Source: Amoeboaphelidium protococcarum (lineage: Eukaryota; Aphelidiomycota; Aphelidea). Taken from it: DNA of 64,000 nt. Every line of letters starts with the position of its first letter. Position 1 is the stretch's first letter. The position numbers and the translations under genes are program-made. The notes beneath the pieces are model-generated. The model saw nothing but the letters and a program-made list of their open reading frames with translations, was not told where the DNA came from and did not search any database. Below, in pieces: positions 49,399 through 58,717 of this stretch. The stretch covers positions 1,426,001 to 1,490,000 of the forward strand of contig JALECJ010000254.1 of assembly GCA_023515745.1 (NCBI GenBank), written 5' to 3'.

Positions 49399-49977
49399 AT
49401 GAAGAGGAATAAAGTTTAGTCATCATGTTATAAATCTTATCTGTCAATGATATAAGCTTTTGATATTTAGAATTAATCTATGACTATGGAATAGTTTAAA
49501 AAGTTGTGTGACAGTTTTTATAAGAAGAATCACCTTGCAAAGTCGTTGCCACGGTTTAAGAACTGCATGAAGTACTTCTATAATGCATTTCACGACGGGA
49601 ATTAATTTAAGCTTGGAACTGCATTAGAGAATGAGTTGGGAGTATATGCTGAATAAACTATAAGAGCTGGCACAGTACTGAAAGGCCTGATTGGTTTTAG
49701 GAATGCGATGGCTGCAGACAAAACTTCAGAAGTTGCCAAGAAGAATCAACGCAATTTTTATGTGAATATGGTGGGTGTCAATGATGTATTTGACGGACCA
49801 ACGTATTTTCTCAACCATAGTTGCCGTCCTAATCTGATATGCTCTTCAATGCCGGGAAAAGAGTTCAGATTCAAGGCTACACGTAATATTGCTGTCGGAG
49901 AAGAACTTACTATTACCTATAGTAAACAATACTTTTTAGGCAACAATTTGAAATGTAAATGTGAACACTGTCGTTGA
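49399..49977 (+). CDS. Small SET-domain protein
   Basis: A 192-residue protein. A SET domain covers about residues 75-185: LGVYAEQTIRAGTVLKG (start of SET-N), YFLNHSCRPNLI (the NHSCxPN motif), and VGEELTITYSKQYF (the substrate Tyr motif). A post-SET zinc cluster closes the chain: LKCKCEHC. All three catalytic elements are present, so lysine methyltransferase activity is plausible. The N-terminal 75 residues are helical and unassigned. Stand-alone SET proteins of this size exist in protists and in large DNA viruses, so transfer is possible but not shown. Codon reading matches the host code. Confidence 0.8.
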
Positions 49978-50792
49978 ATAAATTAAAATAGTATAACACA
50001 ATCTCCAAGCGTCCGACTTGTTACACGCTTCCGCGTGTTTGACGAAAATCGTTCCGCTCGTTATTCCGCTCGCGCGCTCGCTCTTTTCCGCCTTGGCATC
50101 CAACGGCTGCCGCCGTAATATAGTAACAGGGGTCATTGTCGTGCACAAAATTGTTCAATAACGCGGGTAGTTTTAAATTTATGCAGTAGAACGGCCTTCA
50201 GCATGGCGGAGTGCCTACTTTATGTTAAGAATAGTATAAGAGAGTGAAGTGAATATGAGATATAACAAGTATATTTACAGTTGTTTCAACTCTTATATGA
50301 TAAAGAGAGAGAGTGAGTGACTGAAACGCGTCAACACGGTTTCAGCTCCACACTTTAAACTGCGAATAATCTTATCTTGCTTATCATGACAATCATAGTG
50401 CCAATCATAATGCAATAATGATCGATATAAGCATTAGCAGCCTGTCTTATTGCCAGCCGTTGTTCAATTGGGCAATTTTCAGCTCGCGACTATCGTACAA
50501 AGAAGATGACCATTATTGTTTATGTACGTTAATTAGCTTAAATAAATTTGGCAGCTTTTAAAAAATCAAATTTATTGTCCTCGATATGACTTCTGTAGTG
50601 ATAGTAACTTTCCGAGATTTTTAGATGCTGGCATCGAATTACCAGGTGCCAGCGTACCAGGTGAAACTCTAAATCAATATTCGATATTAGGGCCGATAGT
50701 GAATTGTCAAATCTAATTCTGAAGCCAATTACTTTGGTGCTGATAGATTATCGCTTGAGACTGATCGTTTACGAATCCGCGAATACTTCGAA

Positions 50793-51017
50793 TCAAAAAA
50801 TGAGAATGGTGGTGTTATTAGCTAGTGTACGATGTTTATCAAACTTTACCTGATCTATGAAAGCTGCAGCGCCTACTCTATAGACTCTTCCAAAAGTGAG
50901 TTTTCTAATATGCTCCGCCAATTGTATCTGACGTATACCACGAATCTATGCATGTCCTGTTAACTGCCGTGATCTAGCGGCTGTCAATAACAATAAAGTG
51001 TATAATAAACGCGCCAT
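50793..51017 (-). CDS. Candidate 74-residue frame, unassigned
   Basis: ATG at 51017 gives MARLLYTLLLLTAARSRQLTG, continuing LAEHIRKLTFGRVYRVGAAAF to TGA at 50793. The frame stays open about 16 codons further upstream. A donor-like gtaaag follows GAAAFIDQ, so the gene could be longer with introns. Composition looks protein-like (regular hydrophobic/basic spacing), but I recognise no family. Confidence 0.3.
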
Positions 51018-51385
51018 CAAATCATACTCGAATCCAATATGCTTATATTTACGAGTCAAAAGTCATTAAGAAAGTAAAGGCAGAATAATCTGCGCTCAAA
51101 CAGTATTCGAGTTGTAAAGTTAAAGGTACTGCGCCATGTTGAACACAGATCCTACAATGCTAATTACCTAAAGACGCATCTATGAATATGAATACTTAGT
51201 GTTGTTAATACAACAAAAGACAAATCATCCATATCGACCCTGGTCGTCAGGCATTGAGCTGCACCATACTGTTGTAGTCTCGCCTAGCGACCCCGGTCGT
51301 TAAGCATTAACTCACACTATTAAAACAGTGCAAGGCGTGCTCTATTTATAGTAACAAATTGGATTTTTCTTTTTGTACAGCCCTT

Positions 51386-51442
51386 ACTGGTATTTCGCGT
51401 TGCCATGGAAATGAAACTTGAAGCGAAATCTGAAATACCAGT
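51386..51442. repeat. Inverted repeat (11-bp perfect arms)
   Basis: ACTGGTATTTC and GAAATACCAGT flank a 35-bp loop that itself can pair partly (TTTCGC with GCGAAA). Confidence 0.85.
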
Positions 51443-51568
51443 TCGGGAATAGTAGTGTAATAATATTAATTGTTGCGAGAAAAGAAAAAGCTTATAAATA
51501 GAAATAACTAAAGTAAAAAAAAACCACTATGGTAGACTAAACATGTTAATTCCAACATTTATAGTCAA

Positions 51569-52059
51569 TCATTAAGATGATGATGATCTCTTAGATTTAG
51601 ACGCTAGGTACGCAATGAAGAATATGACCATCACAAATATAATCATGTAGAGTGTGTACTTGGAGTTTTGTGTCTACATAAGCCTTGAGAGACGATTCAT
51701 AGTGTTCCCCAACACTCCTCTAGTGCGGTCAAAATCTGTCGACATTCCACCCAAGAATCGATTCTAATCCTGTACTTCATCTGATATTTTAATAGTCACA
51801 GCTTTAAGTGCGTTAACTTTATTCTCTAATAGAGAAATTTCAGCATCATTCTATCGTTCTTGTTCATACCTAGCATCAAAATTATTGTTATTATTACTAT
51901 TGCTACCGGAACTCAGTGCACTATCACCTCTATTCACCAATTTACTATTTGCAGCTGGATACATAGTTCTACATACAATTGTACCTTATAATAACGTTAT
52001 GTTGTAAATTAAAACGATTTATTATTTAAACTATATTACCTGTTGTATTTTCCAGACAT
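51569..52059 (-). CDS. BET1: BET1-type SNARE
   Basis: A 139-residue Qc-SNARE of ER-Golgi transport. Exon 1 is 52059-52040 (MSGKYN), a 71-nt intron is 52039-51969 (gtaata...tatgtag), and exon 2 runs to TGA at 51569. An Asn/Ser-rich N-terminus precedes the SNARE motif (about residues 52-110): EISLLENKVNALKAVTIKIS, DEVQDQNRFLGGM, FDRTRGVLGNTMNRLSRLM. The central layer residue is Gln in DEVQDQN. A C-terminal anchor (YTLYMIIFVMVIFFIAYLA) and Ser-rich tail follow. The pattern of GNTMNRL before the anchor is typical of BET1. Confidence 0.88.
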
Positions 52060-52219
52060 TACTCTACAATAGTTAGCTGATGGGCGACTTTACCAATTGT
52101 CTATCGATAAAACAAAAGTTAAACAAGAAGAACGAAAAGTTTTAACATTAGACGCGTTCGTATCACACAGCAAATGGTTGTATCGATGAAGAAAGTTGTT
52201 AAATAACGCTGAAATAAGT
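52060..52219. promoter_or_regulatory. Short promoter with ACGCGT
   Basis: This 160-bp region holds the BET1 promoter and the C2CD3-like gene's 3' end. ACGCGT (52152-52157) resembles the fungal MCB cell-cycle box. Function is inferred from the match only. Confidence 0.3.
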
Positions 52220-53890
52220 TCAATCTATTGGTGACCATCGAGCGACATCTTCGTGTGGAATGAGGAGGTAATTTCTATGAGGTAGAGATGGCGGCGATGG
52301 AGACATTTAGTTAGATGATTGATCAACGGTCGGATCTTGAACCACCGGCAGCAAATCCTCCAATGTCAACTCTTCCTCATTAATTTTATCTTCATTCAAC
52401 TACTACTACTACTGTTATTACTATATGGTAGATATCCTTAATGAGTTATCAGCACTCTTGGTACCAAATCTCTTTGAAGATCTGGCATCGCCACTACCAG
52501 CTCTCAATATAAATGTTCTCTCATTCATGTTGACTTTCTCTGATTTTATGGATTCTTTCAATACATTCTTCGCTGAAATATTATTATTACTACCAATGCG
52601 AATACTTAGATCCGACAGATTCTACCTGAACTAATCATCAGAACTCAGCTTCAATTTAATTTGTCCACAAGGATCTTCACTAGCTTCATTTGAGAGAGAA
52701 TACCACCCATCTATGCACTGCATTCCATAAGAAAGTGAAGAGTGATCAACTTTACATGAAGCTATCAAGTCCTTTCTATCATTCAACAACTACACCTCAA
52801 TATGGCCTTTCATTGTCCCATCTAGGATGCTAATCTTCCAATAAATGCTATTAAGATTAGAACATTAAACTTCCTTTTAGTGCAAAGTTCTTCCAGATAT
52901 AATTTAAACAAATACTATAGGACACGTAATGTATATATTGGATATCTTCTCCACCATAAGAAACATCAATCTTTAAGGCTACTTTGAAGTTGATAATTGC
53001 GAGTGTTAACTCTACTCATTCTAGTCAACATGCAAATCTTTATTCAAATTCGGTGAATGATTTCCTGCCCTATCATTAACTTAATCTACGTTGAAAGAGC
53101 GCTATACATTAGTGCCAGATGATTTAGTAGCAGATAAAGCACCAGAGAACATTACAGTTGATAACAGAGAATCTTAAATCTACGCGTGAAGACTCTATGC
53201 TCGCTACATGAGCAACTGCAATTTACTTTAATCGATAACGTTTTACTAAGCTCTATAACTACTCTTAATATCAGGAGATACGTTCTCTTTATCCTACCTG
53301 ATTTAAGAGGTGTTAAAATTCCTTAATGGACTTTTAGACTTTGGTCGATGAATAACATGGTCAGTTGGCGGCACTTTGACTTCAACAGGTCGTTGTAAAT
53401 CGTCACCAACTTTCAAAGGCGTCAGACTCAAACCAAGCGTAATTTAACCAATAGACTTCTTATTTAGATTAAGTACATGCAGTCCGATCTCAACCTCTTC
53501 ACCAAGCTTATCAAGCACCTACTGCATTAGAGTTGAAGGTATGAAACAATGACCAATTTGTTAATTAGGATTACTGCCCAATGAACAGAATACACTGATA
53601 TTCAACTACTTCATATCGCCAATATATTATTAAAACTAGCCTAAAGCACTCAAAATGTCAAATTCAACTATATCTGGATAGCCTTCTACCTCCTGTGATG
53701 TACGCCCATCACTCATATGTCTCTATAAATTCAAGAAGTGAAACTAATCCGATCCCCAGAATTTAAATTTGGCATACACAGATTGACCATGAATTTACTT
53801 TTAACTGCTTGCATTTAACTGTAATTTAATGGCTCTAATGCACAGTTGGAACTACTTTTATCCCTCCACTCTAGGCGGCAGAGTTTCCAT
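52220..53890 (-). CDS. C2-domain protein, C2CD3-like
   Basis: A 556-residue protein with two probable C2-like regions: an N-terminal one (about 10-170, with FQLCIRAIKLQLN, VYAKFKFWGSD, EVEGYPDIVEFDIL) and a second at about 320-420 (FQKSNIYITCPIV-like, then YWKISILDGTMKGHIEVQLL and CIDGWYSLSNEASEDPCGQIKL). The first has the layout of C2CD3, a distal centriole protein needed for cilia. The C-terminus is Gln-rich and Ser/Pro-rich. C2 calcium-binding Asp residues are not clearly conserved. If it is C2CD3, the organism has centrioles and likely flagella. Other C2 families are possible. Confidence 0.55.
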
Positions 53891-54084
53891 GATATATTGT
53901 ATACTTTGCTGTATTGACTGCAGTCGTGCAGATTCAACTCTAAAACAGAAAAGAACGCGCGTTCGCTGAAACAGAGAATTCAGCAGACTGTGAGGAATGC
54001 ATAAGGGAAATTGCGAATATACAGTACCAAACAAATAACGCGAGCAATGAATGACCAATAAATGTTATTTTTATTAAGAATGAA
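53891..54084. other. Spacer between the C2 gene and KTI12
   Basis: About 190 bp holding the C2 gene promoter and KTI12 3' end. Nothing further seen. Confidence 0.35.
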
Positions 54085-54957
54085 TCATGATCCAACGTTG
54101 GCGTTGAGATATTAAATGAACGCCTCGCCAATACCAGAGTGGGCACCAACCATGCGATTGAGAGTCAAAAATTGTCTTCGCAGTCTTTTGAGCTCTTGCG
54201 GTCTCACATCGGTTGGAGAGTTGATTTAGGTGAATTAGAGAGGCGTCGCGTAGCTGAGAACGGTGCATCCGCCACTCTGAATATCCATCCCTTCGGACGC
54301 ACACTTGAGCACAGCCGCTACAATCTCTGAGGTGATCTAGTCAATGTCAGTGAAATTTTACACAGACGGCGACACTGTCTTCCGAGTGGCTAATGTTGGT
54401 CTCAGCTTAACATCACTCTGCAAATATGAAATAATTTGATCAATTTGCGAATCAATCTCAGATTCACTATTACCATCAGTAATGTTATTTGTCGTGAATA
54501 TATTAAATAACGGCGAATCCCATCGATTGGTGGATATAGGCTCTTCATAACGCATAATCAACGCAGATAGTACGGCATCAGAGTATTTCGCAGCTGTACC
54601 ATGCTAAATATTTCTATTGCGTATGTCATCATCAGTGGCATTAACGTACACCACGCAGAATTGAGTCGGCACAGCACGAGCGACACAATATAATTAGTAT
54701 CTACAACTCTTTATATTGTTCATAGCATCCATTATTACTATAGAGTCTTTTCTAATGTACTTTTCCACTTGCGATAGAATGGATCCGCGAATTTTCTTCT
54801 CCTCATAGTCAGTCGAGTATGCCTAGTCATGTTCTCCATCAGCGAGTCCATCATTAATCAACTGGACACTCTTACCACCGGGTATTTTATCAATCAATTT
54901 GTTGGCGATTGTAGTCTTACCGCTCAATGGCTTCCCAGTCAGCACTATCAATGGCAT
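54085..54957 (-). CDS. KTI12: KTI12, Elongator-associated ATPase
   Basis: A 290-residue P-loop protein that regulates Elongator (tRNA wobble uridine modification). MPLIVLTGKPLSGKTTIANKL is the N-terminal Walker A typical of KTI12. DSIVIMDAMNNIKSCRYQLYC forms the Walker B region, with the following CVVYVNATDDD. RYEEPISTNRWDSPLF is the conserved KTI12 Trp/Pro block. The C-terminal tRNA-binding part includes KRLRRQFLTLNRM. Gln codons TAA and TAG appear often. Single exon; divergent from the Skt5-like gene, with about 370 bp between starts. Confidence 0.92.
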
Positions 54958-55327
54958 ACTTGTAATATATATTTATATAACGTGATAATTAATGCTCACA
55001 CGCTATCTGCTATATGAGGAGCGCGTGTGGTGATCTAAAAATGGAAACGCGCCGATCTGATTGACGCGTCTCTGATTGGCTAACAGGCAATTTTTAATCA
55101 CTTCCTGTCCAGTTGCACAATCGATCGTGGCTGTTATATCAACGCCCTTTTTATCCTCTAATAATTCTATATCTTTCTTTTTGGTGGTTATAATATTTAT
55201 TCACCTACTGCTCATATAATAAATTCCTCTCTGTTTATCCTTGTTATTGCGCATCACTGTTTTGTAGTAGACTGATTGACATACATATTTAAAGCTCGAA
55301 TTAATCACAAGAGAATAGTAGACACTG
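54958..55327. promoter_or_regulatory. Divergent promoter of KTI12 and the Skt5-like gene
   Basis: A 370-bp shared region. ACGCGT is at 55064-55069 and a CCAAT-type box (gattggc, minus ccaat) at about 55074-55080, only 10 bp away. Assignment as promoter is by position. Confidence 0.45.
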
Positions 55328-56959
55328 ATGTATTCATAATAATAATAGTAATCTCAAGATTAAATTTACATGCAGTCATCACAGTAGTAGTAGTAGTAGC
55401 GGTAATAATAACAATTGTAATAAGGTGCACACTAATTATAGTCTCCCCAATAGTAGAAAATGTATTAGCCGCAACCGCTGCAGCAGTAGTAGTAGTAGGT
55501 GTTGTATAGAAAAGCTGCAAGTGCTGCCTCTGCCACGCCTCAGACCTCGAGATCAACCACGGCCACTTCGCTGAGCAGTTACAGCAATCAGTCGGCAGCT
55601 AGTGCTCATACTGGATCTGAACACTCTCGTCAGATGACTAATGGCAATGGAAATATAAATGGTGGTGGTGTCTCTGTTGCAAGCGGAAATCAGTACATTG
55701 ACGCGGTATCCTCGGGCGATGGACCGCAAAGAGCCGTAATGTATAGTCAGAATAACAATCGCTCTAACGGTGCACTATCAGCCTCGCTTATATCCAACTC
55801 TTATGGACGACATTAGCCTGGAGATTTGGCGTCACTGGTTTCCTATGAGCAGACTTTGTAAATGTACAGAGAGAATGCCAAGAAGAGTCAAGATGTACAG
55901 ACTCAGCTCGACTTTGCCAAGTATCTTATCCAAATTTCCGAGTCTATTCAGGTGATGCCAGGTGACAAGTTAATGTCAAAGAAGCGAGACTCTCTGATGC
56001 AAGAAGGTATCAAGTGGATCAAGAAGCTGGCCAATAACGGACTGGGTCTTGGTAAACCAGCTTTTGCTGAGGCTTAATTCTTCCTAGCCGAGTGTTATGG
56101 CAATGGAATCTTTGGGCTTCCCATTGATCACGACAAGGCCTTCTCTATGTACGTGCAAGCTTCCAAGTAGAACCATGCCGCGTCCACCTATCGTGCCGGA
56201 GTGTGCTACGAGATTGGTGCCGGTTGCAGAAAAGATGCCGCTCGTGCTGTATAGTTTTATAGGAAAGCTGCTGCATTGGGTGATATTAACGCCATGTATA
56301 AGCTTGCCGTGATTCTGCTGAATGGTATGATGAGTGTGTAGAAAAATGAGCGTGAAGGTGTTACTTGGCTTAAACGTGCTGCCCAAGCTGCAGATGAGAA
56401 TCATCCCGAAGCTTTACATGAACTGGCGTCTGTGTATGAGAAGGGAGGTGTACCGTCCATCATATCGGATGAGAGTTATTCGCGCGAGTTGTATACAAAG
56501 GCAGCGTAGTTGGGTTATGCACCATCGCAGTTCAAGCTTGGCTATTGTTATGAGTATGGCACACTGACTTGTGAGGTGGATGCCAGAAGATCTATTGCAT
56601 GGTATACGCGTGCAGCTGAGCAAGGACATCCTGAAGCGGAACTGGCATTGAGTGGATGGTACCTCACCGGTGCTGATGGTATCCTGTAACAGTCGGACAC
56701 TGAGGCGTACCTCTGGGCTAGGAAAAGTGCGGAGAAGGGATTCGCCAAGGCTGAGTATGCTGTCGGCTATTACAGTGAAGTCGGAATTGGTGTACCTAGT
56801 AACACGGAAGAGGCTGTGAGATGGTACACAAAGTCTGCCTCACAGGGCAATGTCCGCGCACAGGAGAGAGTGGCTGAGATAAAGAGGCATAACAGATTAC
56901 AGGCCAGAATGAAGAATCAACAGGTACGTGCAGAGAATGCAGATTGTTCCATAATGTGA
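55328..56959 (+). CDS. Skt5/Chs4-like chitin synthase regulator with CaaX end
   Basis: A 543-residue protein of the fungal Skt5/Chs4 family. The N-terminus is Gln-rich, written with TAG, TAA and CAG, followed by Ser/Asn-rich sequence. From about residue 245 to 525 come tandem SEL1 repeats: FFLAECYGNGIFGLPIDHDK, YKLAVILLNGMM-type units, YEYGTLTCEVDARRSIAWYT, and LALSGWYLTGADGILQQSDTEAYLWARKSAE, close to fungal Skt5. The chain ends DCSIM, a CaaX box of the farnesylation type, as in yeast Skt5/Chs4. Known role: recruiting and activating class IV chitin synthase at the plasma membrane. The start is the first in-frame ATG; ATG at 55370 is an alternative. Confidence 0.93.
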
Positions 56960-57159
56960 TGATGATTGTTGCTACTGTTGTTGTTGATTCAATGCTGAAT
57001 TATGAGAGTCTTATCCATTATTCGAAAGTGGAGGATCTGGAGCGTTTTTGATTAAAAGTTCAGAGCACGCATGAAGTAAATATAGATCATTTTAATTAAT
57101 TAAATACTTCTTGAGACTATTGATTATATTTACAAATGACAAACAGAGAGTATAGCTAT
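56960..57159. other. Convergent gap, Skt5-like and EAF6 genes
   Basis: About 200 bp of AT-rich sequence between two convergent gene ends. Nothing else seen. Confidence 0.4.
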
Positions 57160-57669
57160 TCATTTACCTTTAGTAGAACTTTAAGCCTTGGCCTTTTTCT
57201 TTTTACTAACACCATTCTCCAAATCTTGAACATTTTATAAAGATTTCTAGTACGTGGCAGATGATGTAGAGAATATGCGATCATTGTCCAGATTTTACTA
57301 GTATTATTATTGTTATTATTGTGATGACGACGAAGATAATTGAGTGTGAGACTGAGAGTTCATATAACCCATGGATCCCATCATGATACCGCTCTATCTC
57401 GCCGTGCTACTTGACCCAGTGGCCATGAATCCATCATATCCCCGCGCCAAATCTCCGTTACTACTAAGACCATTCTCCAAATACTTGCCTTCAAAAGCAT
57501 AAATCTGCGATTCAATATACGCCATCTTTTTATCATTGTCTCTCTTCCTCTGCTACTGTTCATACAGAATATCATCCAATTCCAATAGCTTTTACAGTGT
57601 CGGATTCCCTTTAGATTAATTAATCTTGATCAAAATTTAATCAGCCGCTAGTTGTTCACTTTACACCAT
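57160..57669 (-). CDS. EAF6: EAF6/MEAF6, NuA4-type histone acetyltransferase subunit
   Basis: A 169-residue protein. The helix LLELDDILYEQQQRKRDNDKKM leads into the family's signature IESQIYAFEGKYLEN, then GDLARGYDGFM, matching EAF6/MEAF6, a subunit of NuA4 and other MYST acetyltransferase complexes. The C-terminal half is Ser/Gln/Asn-rich and ends in a Lys-rich nuclear-type KKKKAKAQ. TAG and TAA account for most Gln. The EAF6 helix lies near residues 22-75. Start at 57669 is the first ATG; an upstream open stretch has no ATG. Confidence 0.88.
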
Positions 57670-57891
57670 TTCTAATATTGTGTCTATTCTACTGCTGATA
57701 ATAATAATAATTTTATAATGGAAAATGTTAATGGGAATGAACCTGTAAAGAAATACAAAAGAGACTCCTGTCAGTCAGTCAGTCAGTTAATCAAATTCGT
57801 TCTTCTCTTCTTCCCTGCGAAAGTAACAGTAACAAAAATAGATATTATTAGTCCTCGTCAACTACCTTGATAATATATTATTTACTGCAAT
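57670..57891. other. Divergent promoter with (cagt)n run
   Basis: A 220-bp region between EAF6 and CHMP1. It contains a run of cagt units at about 57767-57787 (tcagtcagtcagtcagtcag). Confidence 0.6.
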
Positions 57892-58557
57892 ATGAGTGGA
57901 ATGGAAAGTAAGTTTTATAATCAAATTGTAGCGATTCATCAATTGTGGGATATGTGATGTGTAGAATCTTTGTTCAATCTCAAGTTCACTGCCAAGAGTC
58001 TGTAGAAGCAGAGTAAGAAGTGTCAGAAGGAGGAGGCTTAGGAGAAATTAAAGTTGAAGAAGGCCATTCAATAGGGCAATGTGGAAGGTGCCAAGATTTA
58101 TGCTCAGAATGCCATTAGAAAGAAGAATGAGGCTCTTAATCTACTCCGATTGTCCAGTAAGATTGATGCAGTAGCCTCCCGCGTGCAGACGGCTGTGACT
58201 ATGCGCAAGGTGACCACCTCAATGGCTGGAGTGGTTAAGGGGATGGACTCTGCAATGTCTTCAATGAATTTGGAAAAGATATCGGCGGTGATGGATAAGT
58301 TCGAGCAGTAGTTTGAGGATATGGATGTGCAGTCATCATATATGGAGAATGCGATGGGTAATACAACCACTGTTACTACTCCGCAGGACCAGGTGGAGAG
58401 TCTGATGCAGGCGGTTGCAGATGAACATGGCTTGGAATTGAATATGGAGTTGGGCGTTGTACCTTCATCATCTAGCGCTATACAGACAGCCAATAGTTCA
58501 GCTAATACTGAGCATGATGAATTGAATGAGCGACTTGCCAAGTTACGCGATGCTTGA
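57892..58557 (+). CDS. CHMP1: CHMP1/Did2, ESCRT-III subunit
   Basis: A 202-residue ESCRT-III-associated protein that recruits Vps4 for membrane scission. Two exons: 57892-57907, a 57-nt intron (gtaagt...tgtgtag), and 57965-58557. Blocks: [58 protein letters not shown] (CHMP1-specific), [34 protein letters not shown]. The C-terminal MIT-interacting motif [14 protein letters not shown] (residues 188-202) is a type 1 MIM. Only 5 codons precede the intron. Confidence 0.95.
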
Positions 58558-58717
58558 AATGTTTACTATAAAAATTTAGAAGGAGGATTGACTGGCTTAA
58601 ACTGGTGACTGACTACTATTGATAATTGTAGAAATATATGCATTTGTTCATATTATTCACATTGATAATCGTGCTACCTGAACCAAATACAATCAGGTAA
58701 TAATCTTAAGTTTAAAG
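58558..58717. other. Convergent gap, CHMP1 and RhoGEF genes
   Basis: About 160 bp, AT-rich, nothing coding. Confidence 0.35.

Larger units (their letters stand above)
49978..51568. other. Long gene-poor region
   Basis: About 1.6 kb. It contains a locally GC-rich patch at 50005-50110 (with cacgcttccgcgtg and repeated ttccgctcg), ACGCGT at 50326-50331, two similar hairpin-forming motifs (cgaccctggtcg about 51236 and cgaccccggtcg about 51289) and the inverted repeat at 51386-51442. One short candidate frame is listed separately. Confidence 0.5.
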
